A DNA stretch of 64,000 nt from JAKVBK01 sp022447275 (GCA_047125605.1 CP138932.1:2666001-2730000); one strand, 5' to 3'; positions 1-8,176 are shown, counted from the stretch's first letter. Notes: generated from the sequence alone by a model not told the origin. A program made the numbers and translations.

Positions 1-1007
1 TCGGGTCGGCCGTGGTGCGCCAGGCCGTTACCAGTGGCCTCGACGTCGTCAACCTCGACAAGCTGACCTATGCCGCCTGCCTCGACAATGTTGCCAGCGT
101 GGCCGACAGTCCGCTTTACACGTTTGAGCAGGCCGATATCTGCGATCGCGCGGCAGTGGATCGGATCCTTGCGGCGCATCAACCCGATGCCATCATGCAT
201 CTGGCCGCCGAAAGCCATGTGGATCGGTCCATTGATGGCCCGTCCGCCTTTATCGAGACCAATATCACCGGCACCTACACCCTTCTGGAGGCCGCCCGCT
301 CCTATTGGAGCACGCAAGGCAAACCAGACAGCTTCCGGTTTCACCATATCTCCACGGACGAGGTGTTCGGCTCGCTCGGGCCGAGCGGCATGTTCACCGA
401 AGACACGCCCTACGATCCGCGCTCGCCCTATTCAGCCTCAAAGGCGTCCAGCGACCACCTTGTCCGGGCTTGGCATGAAACCTACGGCCTGCCTGTGGTG
501 CTGACGAATTGCTCCAACAATTACGGGCCCTACCACTTCCCCGAAAAACTGATCCCCGTGGTGATTCTGAAAGCGCTGGCCGGGCAACCGATCCCGATCT
601 ATGGCACCGGCGACAATGTGCGTGACTGGCTTTACGTGGAAGATCACGCCGACGCCCTTCTCACCGTGCTGCGCGCAGGCGAGGTGGGGCGCAGCTACAA
701 CATTGGCGGGGAGAATGAACGCAGCAATCTCGAGCTGGTCCGCACGATCTGCAGCATTCTTGATGAAAAGCGCCCGGGGCCTGCGCCCTATGAAAGCCTG
801 ATCACCTTCGTGACCGACCGGCCGGGCCATGATGCCCGCTATGCAATTGATCCCACCCGCATCCGGACAGAACTCAACTGGCGGCCCTCGGTCACAGTAG
901 AGGAAGGCCTCGACAAGACGGTGCATTGGTATCTCGACAACGAAGCCTGGTGGCGCGCCCTCCAGTCCCGCGACGGCGTGGGCGCGCGACTTGGCACCGG
1001 AGCATAA
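1..1007 (+). CDS. rfbB: dTDP-glucose 4,6-dehydratase (5' end outside window)
   Basis: Converts dTDP-glucose to dTDP-4-keto-6-deoxyglucose, the second step of dTDP-L-rhamnose synthesis for cell-surface polysaccharide. The reading frame is already open at base 3 and encodes GSAVVRQ, the end of the Rossmann nucleotide-binding loop, so the true start and about 10-15 residues lie upstream; the GTG at base 12 is not a credible start. Visible extended-SDR hallmarks are HLAAESHVDRS, the ISTDEVFG segment with catalytic Asp-Glu, and the YSASK Tyr-Lys pair about 140 codons in. It is followed 12 bases later by rfbD, then rfbA, on the same strand, so this is a polysaccharide precursor operon. The rfbC epimerase is not in the window and is probably upstream or elsewhere. 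Confidence 0.95.
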   Translation, partial: GSAVVRQAVTSGLDVVNLDKLTYAACLDNVASVADSPLYTFEQADICDRAAVDRILAAHQPDAIMHLAAESHVDRSIDGPSAFIETNITGTYTLLEAARSYWSTQGKPDSFRFHHISTDEVFGSLGPSGMFTEDTPYDPRSPYSASKASSDHLVRAWHETYGLPVVLTNCSNNYGPYHFPEKLIPVVILKALAGQPIPIYGTGDNVRDWLYVEDHADALLTVLRAGEVGRSYNIGGENERSNLELVRTICSILDEKRPGPAPYESLITFVTDRPGHDARYAIDPTRIRTELNWRPSVTVEEGLDKTVHWYLDNEAWWRALQSRDGVGARLGTGA

Positions 1008-1019
1008 GGTCCGCATGCC

Positions 1020-1880
1020 ATGAAGATCCTCGTATTCGGAAAAACAGGCCAACTGGCCCAGGAACTGGCCCGCCATGAGGGCGCCCATACAATGACGCTG
1101 CTGGGCCGCGAAGACGCAGATTTCTCAGACCCTCAGGCCTGCGCCACGCAGGTTGAGCGCAGCGCGGCGGATGCCGTTATCAATGCCGTGGCCTACACCG
1201 CCGTGGACAAGGCCGAAAGCGAAGAGGCGCTTGCGCAACGCATCAATGCTGAGACGCCCGGCGCCATTGCTCGCGCAGCCGCCAAAAAAGGCCTGCCTCT
1301 GGTCCATGTGTCCACGGATTATGTCTTTGACGGCCGCGGCGATGCCCCGTTTGCCCCAGCCGCTGCCACGGGGCCCATGGGGGCCTATGGGCGCACCAAA
1401 CTTGCTGGCGAACAGGCGGTCGCGGCGGCCGGTGGGGCATATGCAATTCTGCGCACCAGTTGGGTCATCTCTGCCCATGGCAACAATTTCGTAAAGACGA
1501 TGCTGCGGCTTGGCGCAGAGCGGGACAACCTGTCCGTCGTCGCCGACCAGATCGGCGGGCCAACTCCAGCGGCTGATCTTGCCCGGGCTTGTATATCCGC
1601 GGCCACGCGTTTGCGGAACACTCCGGAAAAGTCGGGCATCTATCATGTCTCCGGCGCGCCGGATGTCTCCTGGGCGGGGTTTGCGCGGGAAATCTTTTCT
1701 CAGGCGGGCCTTGGCTGCACTGTGACCGATATCCCCAGCAGCGCCTACCCAACCCCCGCTGTACGCCCCCTGAATTCGCGGCTTGATAACGCAAGAACCC
1801 TTGCGGCCTTCGGCTTGCCCCAGCCAGACTGGCGCGTGGGCCTGCATGACATCCTGTTTGAACTGGGAGCCCTCAAATGA
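1020..1880 (+). CDS. rfbD: dTDP-4-dehydrorhamnose reductase
   Basis: NADPH-dependent reduction of dTDP-4-keto-L-rhamnose, the last step to dTDP-L-rhamnose. The 286-residue protein opens with the RmlD-type nucleotide loop FGKTGQLAQEL and has STDYVFDG and the YGRTK catalytic Tyr/Lys motif at about residues 122-126, all in the usual order. Length is normal for RmlD. It begins 12 bases after rfbB and its last codons overlap the rfbA start in an ATGA arrangement (1877-1880), which indicates cotranscription and translational coupling. I see no disruption. Confidence 0.95.
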   Translation: MKILVFGKTGQLAQELARHEGAHTMTLLGREDADFSDPQACATQVERSAADAVINAVAYTAVDKAESEEALAQRINAETPGAIARAAAKKGLPLVHVSTDYVFDGRGDAPFAPAAATGPMGAYGRTKLAGEQAVAAAGGAYAILRTSWVISAHGNNFVKTMLRLGAERDNLSVVADQIGGPTPAADLARACISAATRLRNTPEKSGIYHVSGAPDVSWAGFAREIFSQAGLGCTVTDIPSSAYPTPAVRPLNSRLDNARTLAAFGLPQPDWRVGLHDILFELGALK

Positions 1881-2752
1881 CCGATCGAAAAGGCATTATT
1901 CTGGCAGGTGGGTCTGGCATACGGCTCTACCCGATCACCATGGGTGTCTCCAAGCAGCTGCTGCCGCTGCATGACAAACCGATGATTTTTTACCCTCTGT
2001 CGGTTCTGATGCTCAGCGGCATCCGCGAGATCGCGATTATCACGACACCCGAAGATCAGGCACAATTCCAGCGCTTGATGGGCGATGGCCAGCAATGGGG
2101 GCTTCGCTTCACCTATATCGTGCAGCCCTCTCCAGATGGGCTGGCTCAGGCCTATCTACTGTGTCGGGATTTCCTGGACGGCGCACCATCGGCCATGGTG
2201 CTGGGCGACAATGTCTTTTTCGGCCACGCCCTGCCCGATCTGCTGCACGCTGCCGACAGCCAAGCCACGGGCGGCACCGTCTTCGGGTACCGCGTCTCCG
2301 ACCCGGAGCGCTATGGCGTTGTCGCCTTCGATGCAGCTGGAAATGTGGAAACGATCATCGAGAAACCACAGGTACCGCCGTCCAACTATGCGGTGACTGG
2401 CCTGTATTTCCTGGACGGGAGCGCCCCGGAGAAAGCCGCGCGCGTCCAGCCCTCCGTCCGGGGCGAACTGGAAATCACTTCACTGCTGGACATGTACCTG
2501 GGTGAGGGCACACTGCGCGTGCAGCAAATGGGCCGCGGGTATGCCTGGCTGGATACGGGCACACATGCCTCGCTCCTCGATGCGGGCAACTTTGTCCGCA
2601 CTTTACAGGATCGGCAGGGCCTGCAAACCGGCTGCCCGGAAGAAATCGCGTTCCAGGCGGGTTGGATCGACGCAGATCAACTGCGCGCCCGCGCCCAAGT
2701 GTTCAGGAAAACCCATTATGGGCAATATCTGTTGGCTTTGCTGGACGAGTGA
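1877..2752 (+). CDS. rfbA: glucose-1-phosphate thymidylyltransferase
   Basis: Makes dTDP-glucose from dTTP and glucose-1-phosphate, the entry step of the rhamnose pathway and normally feedback-inhibited by dTDP-rhamnose. The 291-residue protein has the nucleotidyltransferase opening LAGGSGIRLYPIT, then SKQLLPLHDKPM, LGDNVFFGH and the RGYAWLDTGTH motif, in the family's order and at normal length. One oddity is isoleucine where most RfbA proteins have threonine in GGSGTRL; the essential Arg and the lysine of SKQ are kept, so I expect activity. It is the last gene of the rfbBDA run. The next gene lies on the opposite strand and converges on it. Confidence 0.94.
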   Translation: MTDRKGIILAGGSGIRLYPITMGVSKQLLPLHDKPMIFYPLSVLMLSGIREIAIITTPEDQAQFQRLMGDGQQWGLRFTYIVQPSPDGLAQAYLLCRDFLDGAPSAMVLGDNVFFGHALPDLLHAADSQATGGTVFGYRVSDPERYGVVAFDAAGNVETIIEKPQVPPSNYAVTGLYFLDGSAPEKAARVQPSVRGELEITSLLDMYLGEGTLRVQQMGRGYAWLDTGTHASLLDAGNFVRTLQDRQGLQTGCPEEIAFQAGWIDADQLRARAQVFRKTHYGQYLLALLDE

Positions 2753-2889
2753 CGCGCCCACAGGGCAGTGCGGAGATAATGCGCCGAGGCGCGTCATGCG
2801 CATAGCTGAAATTGGCTAGGGCGTATGCCTATCTACAACGGTCAGCGCATCGCGGTGAGCAAGGCCCTGCCGCCATGTGCCTCGGTGGC

Positions 2890-3450
2890 TCAGATATTCG
2901 GGATCGGGTTCGGCGCCGGGATCACGGCCGCGCCATCGCCCCCGGTCACCATCGTCCACCAGATTTTGCCGTTCTTTTCCTGTTTCCAGCCCAGCCCCAT
3001 GTGCACCGCTTCCGGGTCCATCACGACGCGGCGCGTGTCAGGTTGCTCCATCCAGGCAGCCAATGTTTCCAACTCGGTCTCGTAGGTCTCGGAGATGAGC
3101 TCCCCCTTGAGGTTGCCCGGATATCCCGCGCGGCTGACCCGGTCGATCGGGGAGGAGCCGTCAGATCCGAAATGCCAAGGCCTGTTTTGCAGGCTCATAT
3201 CATTTGCATGGGTCACAGCGGCCGCGTTCAGGCTGCCATCAAGGTCGAGTGCTGGCAGGCCGGCTGCCGCACGCAGTGCATTCACAGAATCAAGCATCCG
3301 GAATTGGATCTTGGCCGTGTCGTTGCCCCCGATGCGATAGATTTTGGCCCGTCCTGTTGTCGGGGTACCATCCACCGTGACGACCGTTGTCGGTGCGCAC
3401 CCCGCCAGCCCAAGGCCAACCACGAGGAAAATTCCGATCCATGCCCGCAT
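2890..3450 (-). CDS. CAP/SCP-family lipoprotein
   Basis: A predicted secreted lipoprotein of 186 residues. I chose the ATG at 3450 because an AAAGG ribosome site lies 9 bases before it; an upstream in-frame start at 3468 would add only six residues. The N-terminus is a short signal peptide ending in LAGC, so Cys18 should be lipidated. The rest matches the CAP (cysteine-rich secretory/SCP) fold: LNAAAVTHANDMSLQNRPWHFGSDGSS carries the HANDM and HFGSDG-type motifs. The segments around SETYETE and LGWKQEKNGKIWWTMV fit the later strands. Bacterial CAP proteins are usually envelope-associated but their activity is poorly known. It converges with rfbA and stands alone. Confidence 0.8.
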   Translation of the reverse strand: MRAWIGIFLVVGLGLAGCAPTTVVTVDGTPTTGRAKIYRIGGNDTAKIQFRMLDSVNALRAAAGLPALDLDGSLNAAAVTHANDMSLQNRPWHFGSDGSSPIDRVSRAGYPGNLKGELISETYETELETLAAWMEQPDTRRVVMDPEAVHMGLGWKQEKNGKIWWTMVTGGDGAAVIPAPNPIPNI

Positions 3451-3673
3451 TAAAGCACACCTTTCCAAAGCAATCTTAGAACACGGGTTTACCCAAGCCC
3501 TGCGTGGGGATCAAACCCAGCACGACGCTTCACCTGCCCGATGTGGGCAAAAACCGCACACCACACGCGGCTGTGATCACCAAGCCCCCGCGCGTGAGCG
3601 GCAAAGGTTTGCACCTGCCGGTCGCTGTCGATACTCTCTAACAGCACTACATACTCCCGTATTGGAGAAAGAC

Positions 3674-4270
3674 ATGTCCGAAAACGGTTCACCCCGTCTT
3701 AATCGCCGCTTGTTTCTAGGCTCTGGCGCCGCTGCGCTAGGGGGCCTTGCCACGCCTGCGATCGCTCAGGTGACGACTTCGGAAATCGATGAGCCCATCG
3801 AAACCGCCCGCCGCAACATCTCGAGCTTCCGAACGCTCGACTGGCAGCCTTACTTCAGCTCTTTGAAGGGCGGGGCGATTCTCGTCGATATCGCCAGCCG
3901 CGCTGTGCATTACTGGTCAGCCGATGAGTCGGTTTATAAACTCTACCCGTCTTCGGTGCCCCTTTCCGAGGATCTGACGCGCCGCGGCCGGACATCGGTC
4001 GTGCGCAAGGTTGAGGGGCCAAGCTGGGCACCCACCCCTGCAATGAAAGAGCGCAACCCCGAATGGCCTGACTTCATCGGGCCCGGGCCGGATAACCCGC
4101 TGGGTACCCACGCGCTTTACCTTGGCTGGAAATATTACCGGATCCACGGCACCCACGACACGCGCAAAATCGGCCGCAGATCGTCAAACGGCTGCATTGG
4201 CCTTTACAATGAGCATATCGAGGAGCTGTACGCCCTGACGGGGCGCGGGGCTCAAGTGTTGCTTATTTGA
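3674..4270 (+). CDS. L,D-transpeptidase, Tat-exported
   Basis: A YkuD-fold L,D-transpeptidase expected to form 3-3 cross-links in peptidoglycan or attach proteins to it in the periplasm. The frame is open far upstream, but the ATG at 3674 has a GGAG site 6 bases before it and starts a twin-arginine signal (LNRRLFLGSGAAALGG, residues 9-24), cut near AIAQ. The mature part ends with the catalytic motif HGTHDTRKIGRRSSNGCIG: His158 and Cys174 are the active-site pair. The 198-residue length is typical of the Rhodobacterales Tat-linked form. A second, different L,D-transpeptidase lies at 11487-12014. Confidence 0.88.
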   Translation: MSENGSPRLNRRLFLGSGAAALGGLATPAIAQVTTSEIDEPIETARRNISSFRTLDWQPYFSSLKGGAILVDIASRAVHYWSADESVYKLYPSSVPLSEDLTRRGRTSVVRKVEGPSWAPTPAMKERNPEWPDFIGPGPDNPLGTHALYLGWKYYRIHGTHDTRKIGRRSSNGCIGLYNEHIEELYALTGRGAQVLLI

Positions 4271-4410
4271 CGACAGAACGCGTGTTTAGACCAAGCGATC
4301 AATCCATTTCATTGAAAAATCATCGTCGCTCTGCAAAGCAAGAAGCGTGAACAACCAATTTTGCTCGCGGGCTTATAAGTGATTCCCGTGTGCGCCATCT
4401 GGAGGCTACT

Positions 4411-4587
4411 ATGAAAAAGCTCGCACTCGCTGCTATCCTGTCTGTCACTGCAAGTGCCGCCCTTGCCGGTGGTATGGACGATCCCATCATCGAGCCGGTG
4501 ATCGTTGAAGAGGAAACCTCGTCTTCCGCAGGCGGCATCCTCGTGCCCCTGATGCTCCTGCTGGCCATCGCAGCCGCATCCAGCTAA
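4411..4587 (+). CDS. 58-residue membrane microprotein, copy 1
   Basis: Small exported or membrane protein of unknown function. The ATG at 4411 has a GGAG site 7 bases upstream. Layout: signal-peptide-like residues 1-19 (MKKLALAAILSVTASAALA), a short acidic stretch (EPVIVEEETSSS, about 28-39), and a C-terminal hydrophobic helix (ILVPLMLLLAIAAASS, 43-58) that runs to the end. Residues 20-58 are identical to the second copy at 4821-4997, while the signal parts differ. The 39 shared codons differ at eight synonymous sites only. I recall similar uncharacterised small proteins in Rhodobacterales but cannot name a family. A strong terminator follows at 4625. Confidence 0.75.
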   Translation: MKKLALAAILSVTASAALAGGMDDPIIEPVIVEEETSSSAGGILVPLMLLLAIAAASS

Positions 4588-4624
4588 GATCTCGCGGCAC
4601 ACGCCGTCCGATCTACGAGTTAGA

Positions 4625-4661
4625 AACAACCGCCTTCGCAAGAGGGCGGTTGTTGCTTTTC
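4625..4661 (+). terminator. intrinsic terminator after microprotein copy 1
   Basis: A perfect 10-bp stem (AACAACCGCC at 4625-4634 with GGCGGTTGTT at 4645-4654) and a 10-base loop, followed by GCTTTT. It separates the two microprotein genes, so they are likely to be independent transcripts. Confidence 0.8.
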
Positions 4662-4694
4662 TGGCAACCATAAGCTTTGAACACAACGTACCTG

Positions 4695-4725
4695 TTGCAA
4701 GACGCGGCAGGCTTTGTGATAGAAT
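4695..4725 (+). promoter_or_regulatory. possible promoter of microprotein copy 2
   Basis: A TTGCAA at 4695 is followed by TGATAGAAT around 4717-4725, resembling -35 and -10 boxes. The spacing to TAGAAT is 19, or 17 to GATAGA, which is not ideal. It sits between the terminator of copy 1 and the start of copy 2, where a promoter is needed. Tentative. Confidence 0.3.
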
Positions 4726-4732
4726 TAGGCAA

Positions 4733-4764
4733 GCGCTTCGTTTCGAAGCGCGCCCGATCGGGCG
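4733..4764 (+). promoter_or_regulatory. two adjacent hairpins in the leader of microprotein copy 2
   Basis: GCGCTTCG-TTT-CGAAGCGC (4733-4751) forms a perfect 8-bp stem and is directly followed by the palindrome CGCCCGATCGGGCG (4751-4764). Both should lie in the 5' untranslated leader, about 57-88 bases before the ATG at 4821. The first could stabilise the mRNA or control translation. No T-run follows, so they are not ordinary terminators. Copy 1 lacks them. Confidence 0.5.
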
Positions 4765-4820
4765 CAGGCCCATCCAAATACCAATGAGCGGAGCAAATCC
4801 GTTCCAAAAGGAGAATAACC

Positions 4821-4997
4821 ATGAAAAAGTTTGCACTCGCAGCAGCAGTGATCCTGTCCGCCGGCGCCGCCACCGCAGGTGGTATGGATGATCCCATCAT
4901 CGAGCCGGTGATCGTTGAAGAAGAAACCTCTTCTTCCGCCGGTGGCATCCTGGTGCCCCTGATGCTCCTGCTGGCCATCGCAGCTGCCTCCAGCTGA
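4821..4997 (+). CDS. 58-residue membrane microprotein, copy 2
   Basis: Tandem paralogue of the gene at 4411. It starts at an ATG with a strong AAAGGAG site at 4807-4813. Residues 1-19 (MKKFALAAAVILSAGAATA) form a signal-like segment different from copy 1. Residues 20-58 match copy 1 exactly: GGMDDPIIEPV, the acidic IVEEETSSS, then the hydrophobic GGILVPLMLLLAIAAASS tail. The protein is likely a small inner-membrane protein with a short periplasmic acidic segment, or, if the signal is not cleaved, a double-spanning one. It has its own hairpin-rich leader and its own terminator at 5032, and converges with hemH. Confidence 0.78.
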   Translation: MKKFALAAAVILSAGAATAGGMDDPIIEPVIVEEETSSSAGGILVPLMLLLAIAAASS

Positions 4998-5031
4998 TCC
5001 TGACGCCGGATACCGGCGCCAAGACAAAAAG

Positions 5032-5064
5032 AAGCCGCCCGGCAGTATGCGGGGCGGCTTTTTT
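5032..5064 (+). terminator. intrinsic terminator after microprotein copy 2
   Basis: Perfect 9-bp stem AAGCCGCCC (5032-5040) with GGGCGGCTT (5052-5060), then a run of six T to 5064. It lies between the second microprotein gene and the convergent hemH gene. Confidence 0.85.
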
Positions 5065-5087
5065 CGTGGACCCGTTCAAAAGGTGCT

Positions 5088-6227
5088 TCAGTCCAGCCAG
5101 CCCTTCAGGTTGGCTTCGACCACTTCGGTCAGTGCCGACATGTGAGCATCGTCATCATTGAGGCATGGGATGTAGGTAAAGCTCTCGCCGCCCGCCCCCT
5201 CGAAGCTTTCGGCGATTTCCTCGTTGATCTCTTCGAGCGTCTCAATGCAATCGGCTGAGAACGCCGGCGCGCAGACCGCGATCCGTTTCTTGCCGCTTTC
5301 CGCCAACCGCGCCACTTCTTCCACGGTATAGGGCTTCAGCCATTCTTCAGGGCCAAAGCGGCTTTGGAATGTTGTAACGATCTTGTCATCCGCCCAGCCC
5401 AGACGTTCCTTCAGCAGGCGCGTCGTTTTCTGGCACTGGCAATGGTAGGGGTCGCCTTCCATGAGATAGCGCTTTGGCACACCATGATAGGAACATACAA
5501 GAATATCAGGCTCTTGCTCCATCTGCGCGTAAGACCGCTCGATCGATTGCGCCAAGGCTTCAATATAGGACGGATGTTCATAGTAGGCAGGGACGGTCCG
5601 GCTGTCGGGCTGCCACTTCTGCTCCATGAGCGCGCGGAAGAACTGGTCATTGGCGGTGGCCGACGTGGCACCTGCATAATGGGGGTAGAGCGGGAAGAAC
5701 AGGATCTTGCGGCAGCCCTTGTCGATCAACGCTTGCACCTTCGATTTTGTTGAAGGGTTGCCATAGCGCATGCAGAAATCCACCTCGACCGCATCGCCAT
5801 AGCGCGCCTTGAGGAGGTCTGTCATTTTCTCGGTCTGCTGTTTTGTGATCGTCATGAGAGGGCTTTCATTTGCCTCCTCGTTCCAGATCGATTTGTAAGC
5901 TTCGCCCGAGCTGAAGGGCCGTTTGGTCAGGATCACCAGCTGCAACAGCGGCTGCCAGATCCACGGCGAATAATCGATCACGCGCCGATCCGACAGGAAC
6001 TCGTTCAGATAGCGCCGCATGGACCAATAGCTGTGGTGGTCGGGCGTGCCAAGGTTCGCCAGAAGGACGCCCACTTTCGCCGGCTTCACCGCAGGGTGGT
6101 CCGCCGGCAGATGGGAGCGGGCCGACGCCGGTGCCGCCAGCTTCTGGTCGGGAACGCTTGCGTGTTCTGTGCCCTTTTTGGCGTCCAGCATTGCCTTGTC
6201 CTGTATCGGTCGGAGTGGGGTGTTCAT
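5088..6227 (-). CDS. hemH: ferrochelatase
   Basis: Inserts Fe2+ into protoporphyrin IX, the last step of protoheme synthesis, at the inner face of the cytoplasmic membrane. The core starts at VGVLLANLGTPD, followed by YLNEFLSDRRVID, PLYPHYAGATSA, the SYHGVPKRY segment with the catalytic His, CQCQKTTRLL, and TFQSRFGPEEWLKPYT, and the C-terminal CAPAFSADCIETLEEI containing the conserved Glu. The start is uncertain: ATG 6227 gives 379 residues; ATG 6254 would abut the upstream methyltransferase stop and add nine. Either way there is a poorly conserved N-terminal tail of about 50 residues before the core. It probably forms an operon with that methyltransferase. Confidence 0.93.
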   Translation of the reverse strand: MNTPLRPIQDKAMLDAKKGTEHASVPDQKLAAPASARSHLPADHPAVKPAKVGVLLANLGTPDHHSYWSMRRYLNEFLSDRRVIDYSPWIWQPLLQLVILTKRPFSSGEAYKSIWNEEANESPLMTITKQQTEKMTDLLKARYGDAVEVDFCMRYGNPSTKSKVQALIDKGCRKILFFPLYPHYAGATSATANDQFFRALMEQKWQPDSRTVPAYYEHPSYIEALAQSIERSYAQMEQEPDILVCSYHGVPKRYLMEGDPYHCQCQKTTRLLKERLGWADDKIVTTFQSRFGPEEWLKPYTVEEVARLAESGKKRIAVCAPAFSADCIETLEEINEEIAESFEGAGGESFTYIPCLNDDDAHMSALTEVVEANLKGWLD

Positions 6228-6256
6228 GCCTTGAGATAACCTTTTGGCGCCCATGG

Positions 6257-7120
6257 TCAATTCGAATGCCGCGGCGCAGAGTCGCAGATGGGTTTGGTAT
6301 CCATATCAGAAATTTGTTTCTCGGTCGTGCCCAGTGCCTGAGAAAGCCGCATTTTTGCCGATCCGGGGCGCAAAGGTTTTGGCTGGCTTTCATCGGGCGC
6401 CCAGCCTGTCAGGAACAGCATTTCGAAACTGGCCGAGATACGCCCTTCGCTGCCCGTATGCGCCTCTGCATAGCGACGCGCGGCCTCGGCGAACAGCGCG
6501 CGGGGTGGCGGCGCCTTGTGCCGTGCTGCCAGAGCATTGCCTTCCCCCATGCCGCGCAATTCAGCCATGAGGGCAAAGGCTGTGTCATATGTCACGGTCA
6601 ACGGAAGACTGTCGGCGACCGGCAGCGCAAGGCCCGCCCTTTGCAGCAAACCGCCCATGTCCCGAATTTCTGCCATCGGCAGCACTCGTGGCGACAACCC
6701 GCCCGTCAGCGCAATTTCAGCCTCAGCAAGCACTGCGCGCAATTCCACAAGGCTGCGCCCCCCAAAAGCAACCACCAGCAACAGCCCATCCGGCACAAGT
6801 GCGCGGCGCGCCTGTACCAGTTGGCCCACAGGATCCTCCGCCCAATGCAGGCACAGCGCATGTACGACGAGGTCATAGCTCTGGACCTCAAGATCGAGCG
6901 TTTCCGTGTCCGCAACATGGGTGGCATCGGGGAAAGCCTCGGCCCATCCAGGCATCCAGCCACCAATAATCGCGACCTTCGTAAAGCTCCTGTTAACCGC
7001 GACGAGTCTCTCCTGAACTTCGTCAATTGCGATTGCAGTCAGGAAATTAACGGGCCCCGTGCGCAAGGCACGGGCGCGTTGCCGCAACAGGGCGGGGCGG
7101 TCTGTCAGGGTCTGATTCAT
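6257..7120 (-). CDS. SAM-dependent methyltransferase, BioC/NDUFAF5-like
   Basis: A class I methyltransferase-fold protein of 287 residues. The long upstream frame is open, but family-like sequence begins at MNQTLTDRPALLRQRARA (ATG 7120). The fold is shown by VAIIGGWMPGW (degenerate glycine loop), DLEVQSYDLVVHALCLHWAEDPVGQL and ARRALVPDGLLLVVAFGG, the pattern of BioC and of the mitochondrial complex I factor NDUFAF5. The SAM loop GGWMPG lacks the usual GxGxG, so enzymatic activity is uncertain. The stop is 2 bases before an in-frame hemH ATG (6254), suggesting cotranscription. It is divergent from comF with only 21 bases between the two start codons. Confidence 0.75.
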   Translation of the reverse strand: MNQTLTDRPALLRQRARALRTGPVNFLTAIAIDEVQERLVAVNRSFTKVAIIGGWMPGWAEAFPDATHVADTETLDLEVQSYDLVVHALCLHWAEDPVGQLVQARRALVPDGLLLVVAFGGRSLVELRAVLAEAEIALTGGLSPRVLPMAEIRDMGGLLQRAGLALPVADSLPLTVTYDTAFALMAELRGMGEGNALAARHKAPPPRALFAEAARRYAEAHTGSEGRISASFEMLFLTGWAPDESQPKPLRPGSAKMRLSQALGTTEKQISDMDTKPICDSAPRHSN

Positions 7121-7141
7121 TTGGAAGGGAGGTAACGTAGA

Positions 7142-7870
7142 ATGGGAATGATGCAACGGCTTTTGCAGGTTGTTTACCCACCTCAATGCGTCAGCTGCGG
7201 TGTTCCTGTCGAGGAATCCGGCGCGCTCTGCGCGCCTTGCTGGGTCGAAACGCCCTTCATTTCGGGCCATATCTGCGATTCGTGTGGCACGCCACTGCCC
7301 GGCAGCGCGGAAGGTGATAGCCCATCCATCTGTGATTCATGCCAGCAGGACGCGCCCCCTTGGAAACTTGGCCGGGCAGCGATGCTCTATCGCGACAATG
7401 GGCGCCGCCTTGTGCTGGCACTCAAGAACGGAGATCGGTTGGAAACGACCCCTGCGGCGGCGAAATGGCTGGCACGCGCCGCCCGCCCTATCTTGGCAGA
7501 CGGCATGTTGGTTGCGCCCATTCCGCTGCATCGCACCCGGTTGCTGCGCAGGCGATTCAACCAGTCCGCTCTGCTATCAGCGGCTTTTGCTGCTGAGGTG
7601 GGCCTGGCCCATTGCCCAGACCTTCTGGTACGCGACAAGGCAACGCCAAAGCTTGATGGCAAAAGCCGCGATGCGCGGTTTGATCTTCTGCGGGGGGCTA
7701 TAAAGGCACACCCCGCCTCCAAGACACGGCTTTCCAGGCGGCGGGTGTTGCTGGTGGATGATGTGATGACGTCGGGCGCTACGTTCACGGCCGCATCGAT
7801 AGCTTGTCTGGCCGCTGGCGCAACAGAAGTGTGCGTTCTTGCTCTGGCGCGGGTTGCGCGGGACACTTAA
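7142..7870 (+). CDS. comF: ComF-family phosphoribosyltransferase-like protein
   Basis: The ATG at 7142 has an excellent AGGGAGG site 9 bases upstream. The 242-residue protein has an N-terminal zinc-ribbon-like part with Cys pairs at about 16/19, 30/33, 45/48 and 64/67, then a phosphoribosyltransferase domain ending with the PRPP-loop motif LVDDVMTSGAT near residues 204-214. RFNQSALL is also characteristic of ComF. In naturally competent bacteria ComF helps take single-stranded DNA across the inner membrane; elsewhere its role is open. The stop is followed 36 bases later by the glutaredoxin gene, so the two may share a transcript. Confidence 0.9.
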   Translation: MGMMQRLLQVVYPPQCVSCGVPVEESGALCAPCWVETPFISGHICDSCGTPLPGSAEGDSPSICDSCQQDAPPWKLGRAAMLYRDNGRRLVLALKNGDRLETTPAAAKWLARAARPILADGMLVAPIPLHRTRLLRRRFNQSALLSAAFAAEVGLAHCPDLLVRDKATPKLDGKSRDARFDLLRGAIKAHPASKTRLSRRRVLLVDDVMTSGATFTAASIACLAAGATEVCVLALARVARDT

Positions 7871-7906
7871 GTGAACGGTAACACCGTTTTTGACCCGGAG
7901 CACAGA

Positions 7907-8167
7907 ATGCAACCTGTTGAGATCTACACCTCGCCCCTATGCGGTTTCTGCCACGCCGCCAAACGCCTTCTGACGTCAAAAGACGTACCATTTTCAGAAA
8001 TTGACATTTCGCGTGAGCCCAACCGCCGCGCCGAGATGCTCCAACGGGCCCACGGCAGCCACACAGTTCCACAGATTTTCATCGGCACAACCCACGTTGG
8101 CGGCTGCGATGATCTCTATGCGTTGGAGCGTGCGGGCAAACTCGATTCGCTTTTGCAGGCCGAGTAG
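7907..8167 (+). CDS. grxC: glutaredoxin 3
   Basis: Glutathione-dependent dithiol oxidoreductase of 86 residues, the normal GrxC size. I chose the ATG at 7907, preceded by GGAG at 7897-7900, rather than the GTG at 7871. The active site is CGFC (Cys12, Cys15), a variant of the usual CPYC. The glutathione-binding segments TVPQIFIG and GGCDDLYALE are present. It lies between comF and a Nit1-like amidase 9 bases downstream, so it probably belongs to a glutathione-related mini-operon. Confidence 0.93.
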   Translation: MQPVEIYTSPLCGFCHAAKRLLTSKDVPFSEIDISREPNRRAEMLQRAHGSHTVPQIFIGTTHVGGCDDLYALERAGKLDSLLQAE

Positions 8168-8176
8168 GCTCACCGC

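Noticed and set aside
5364..5753. 129-codon frame opposite hemH
   Set aside because: Shadow of hemH with no ribosome site.
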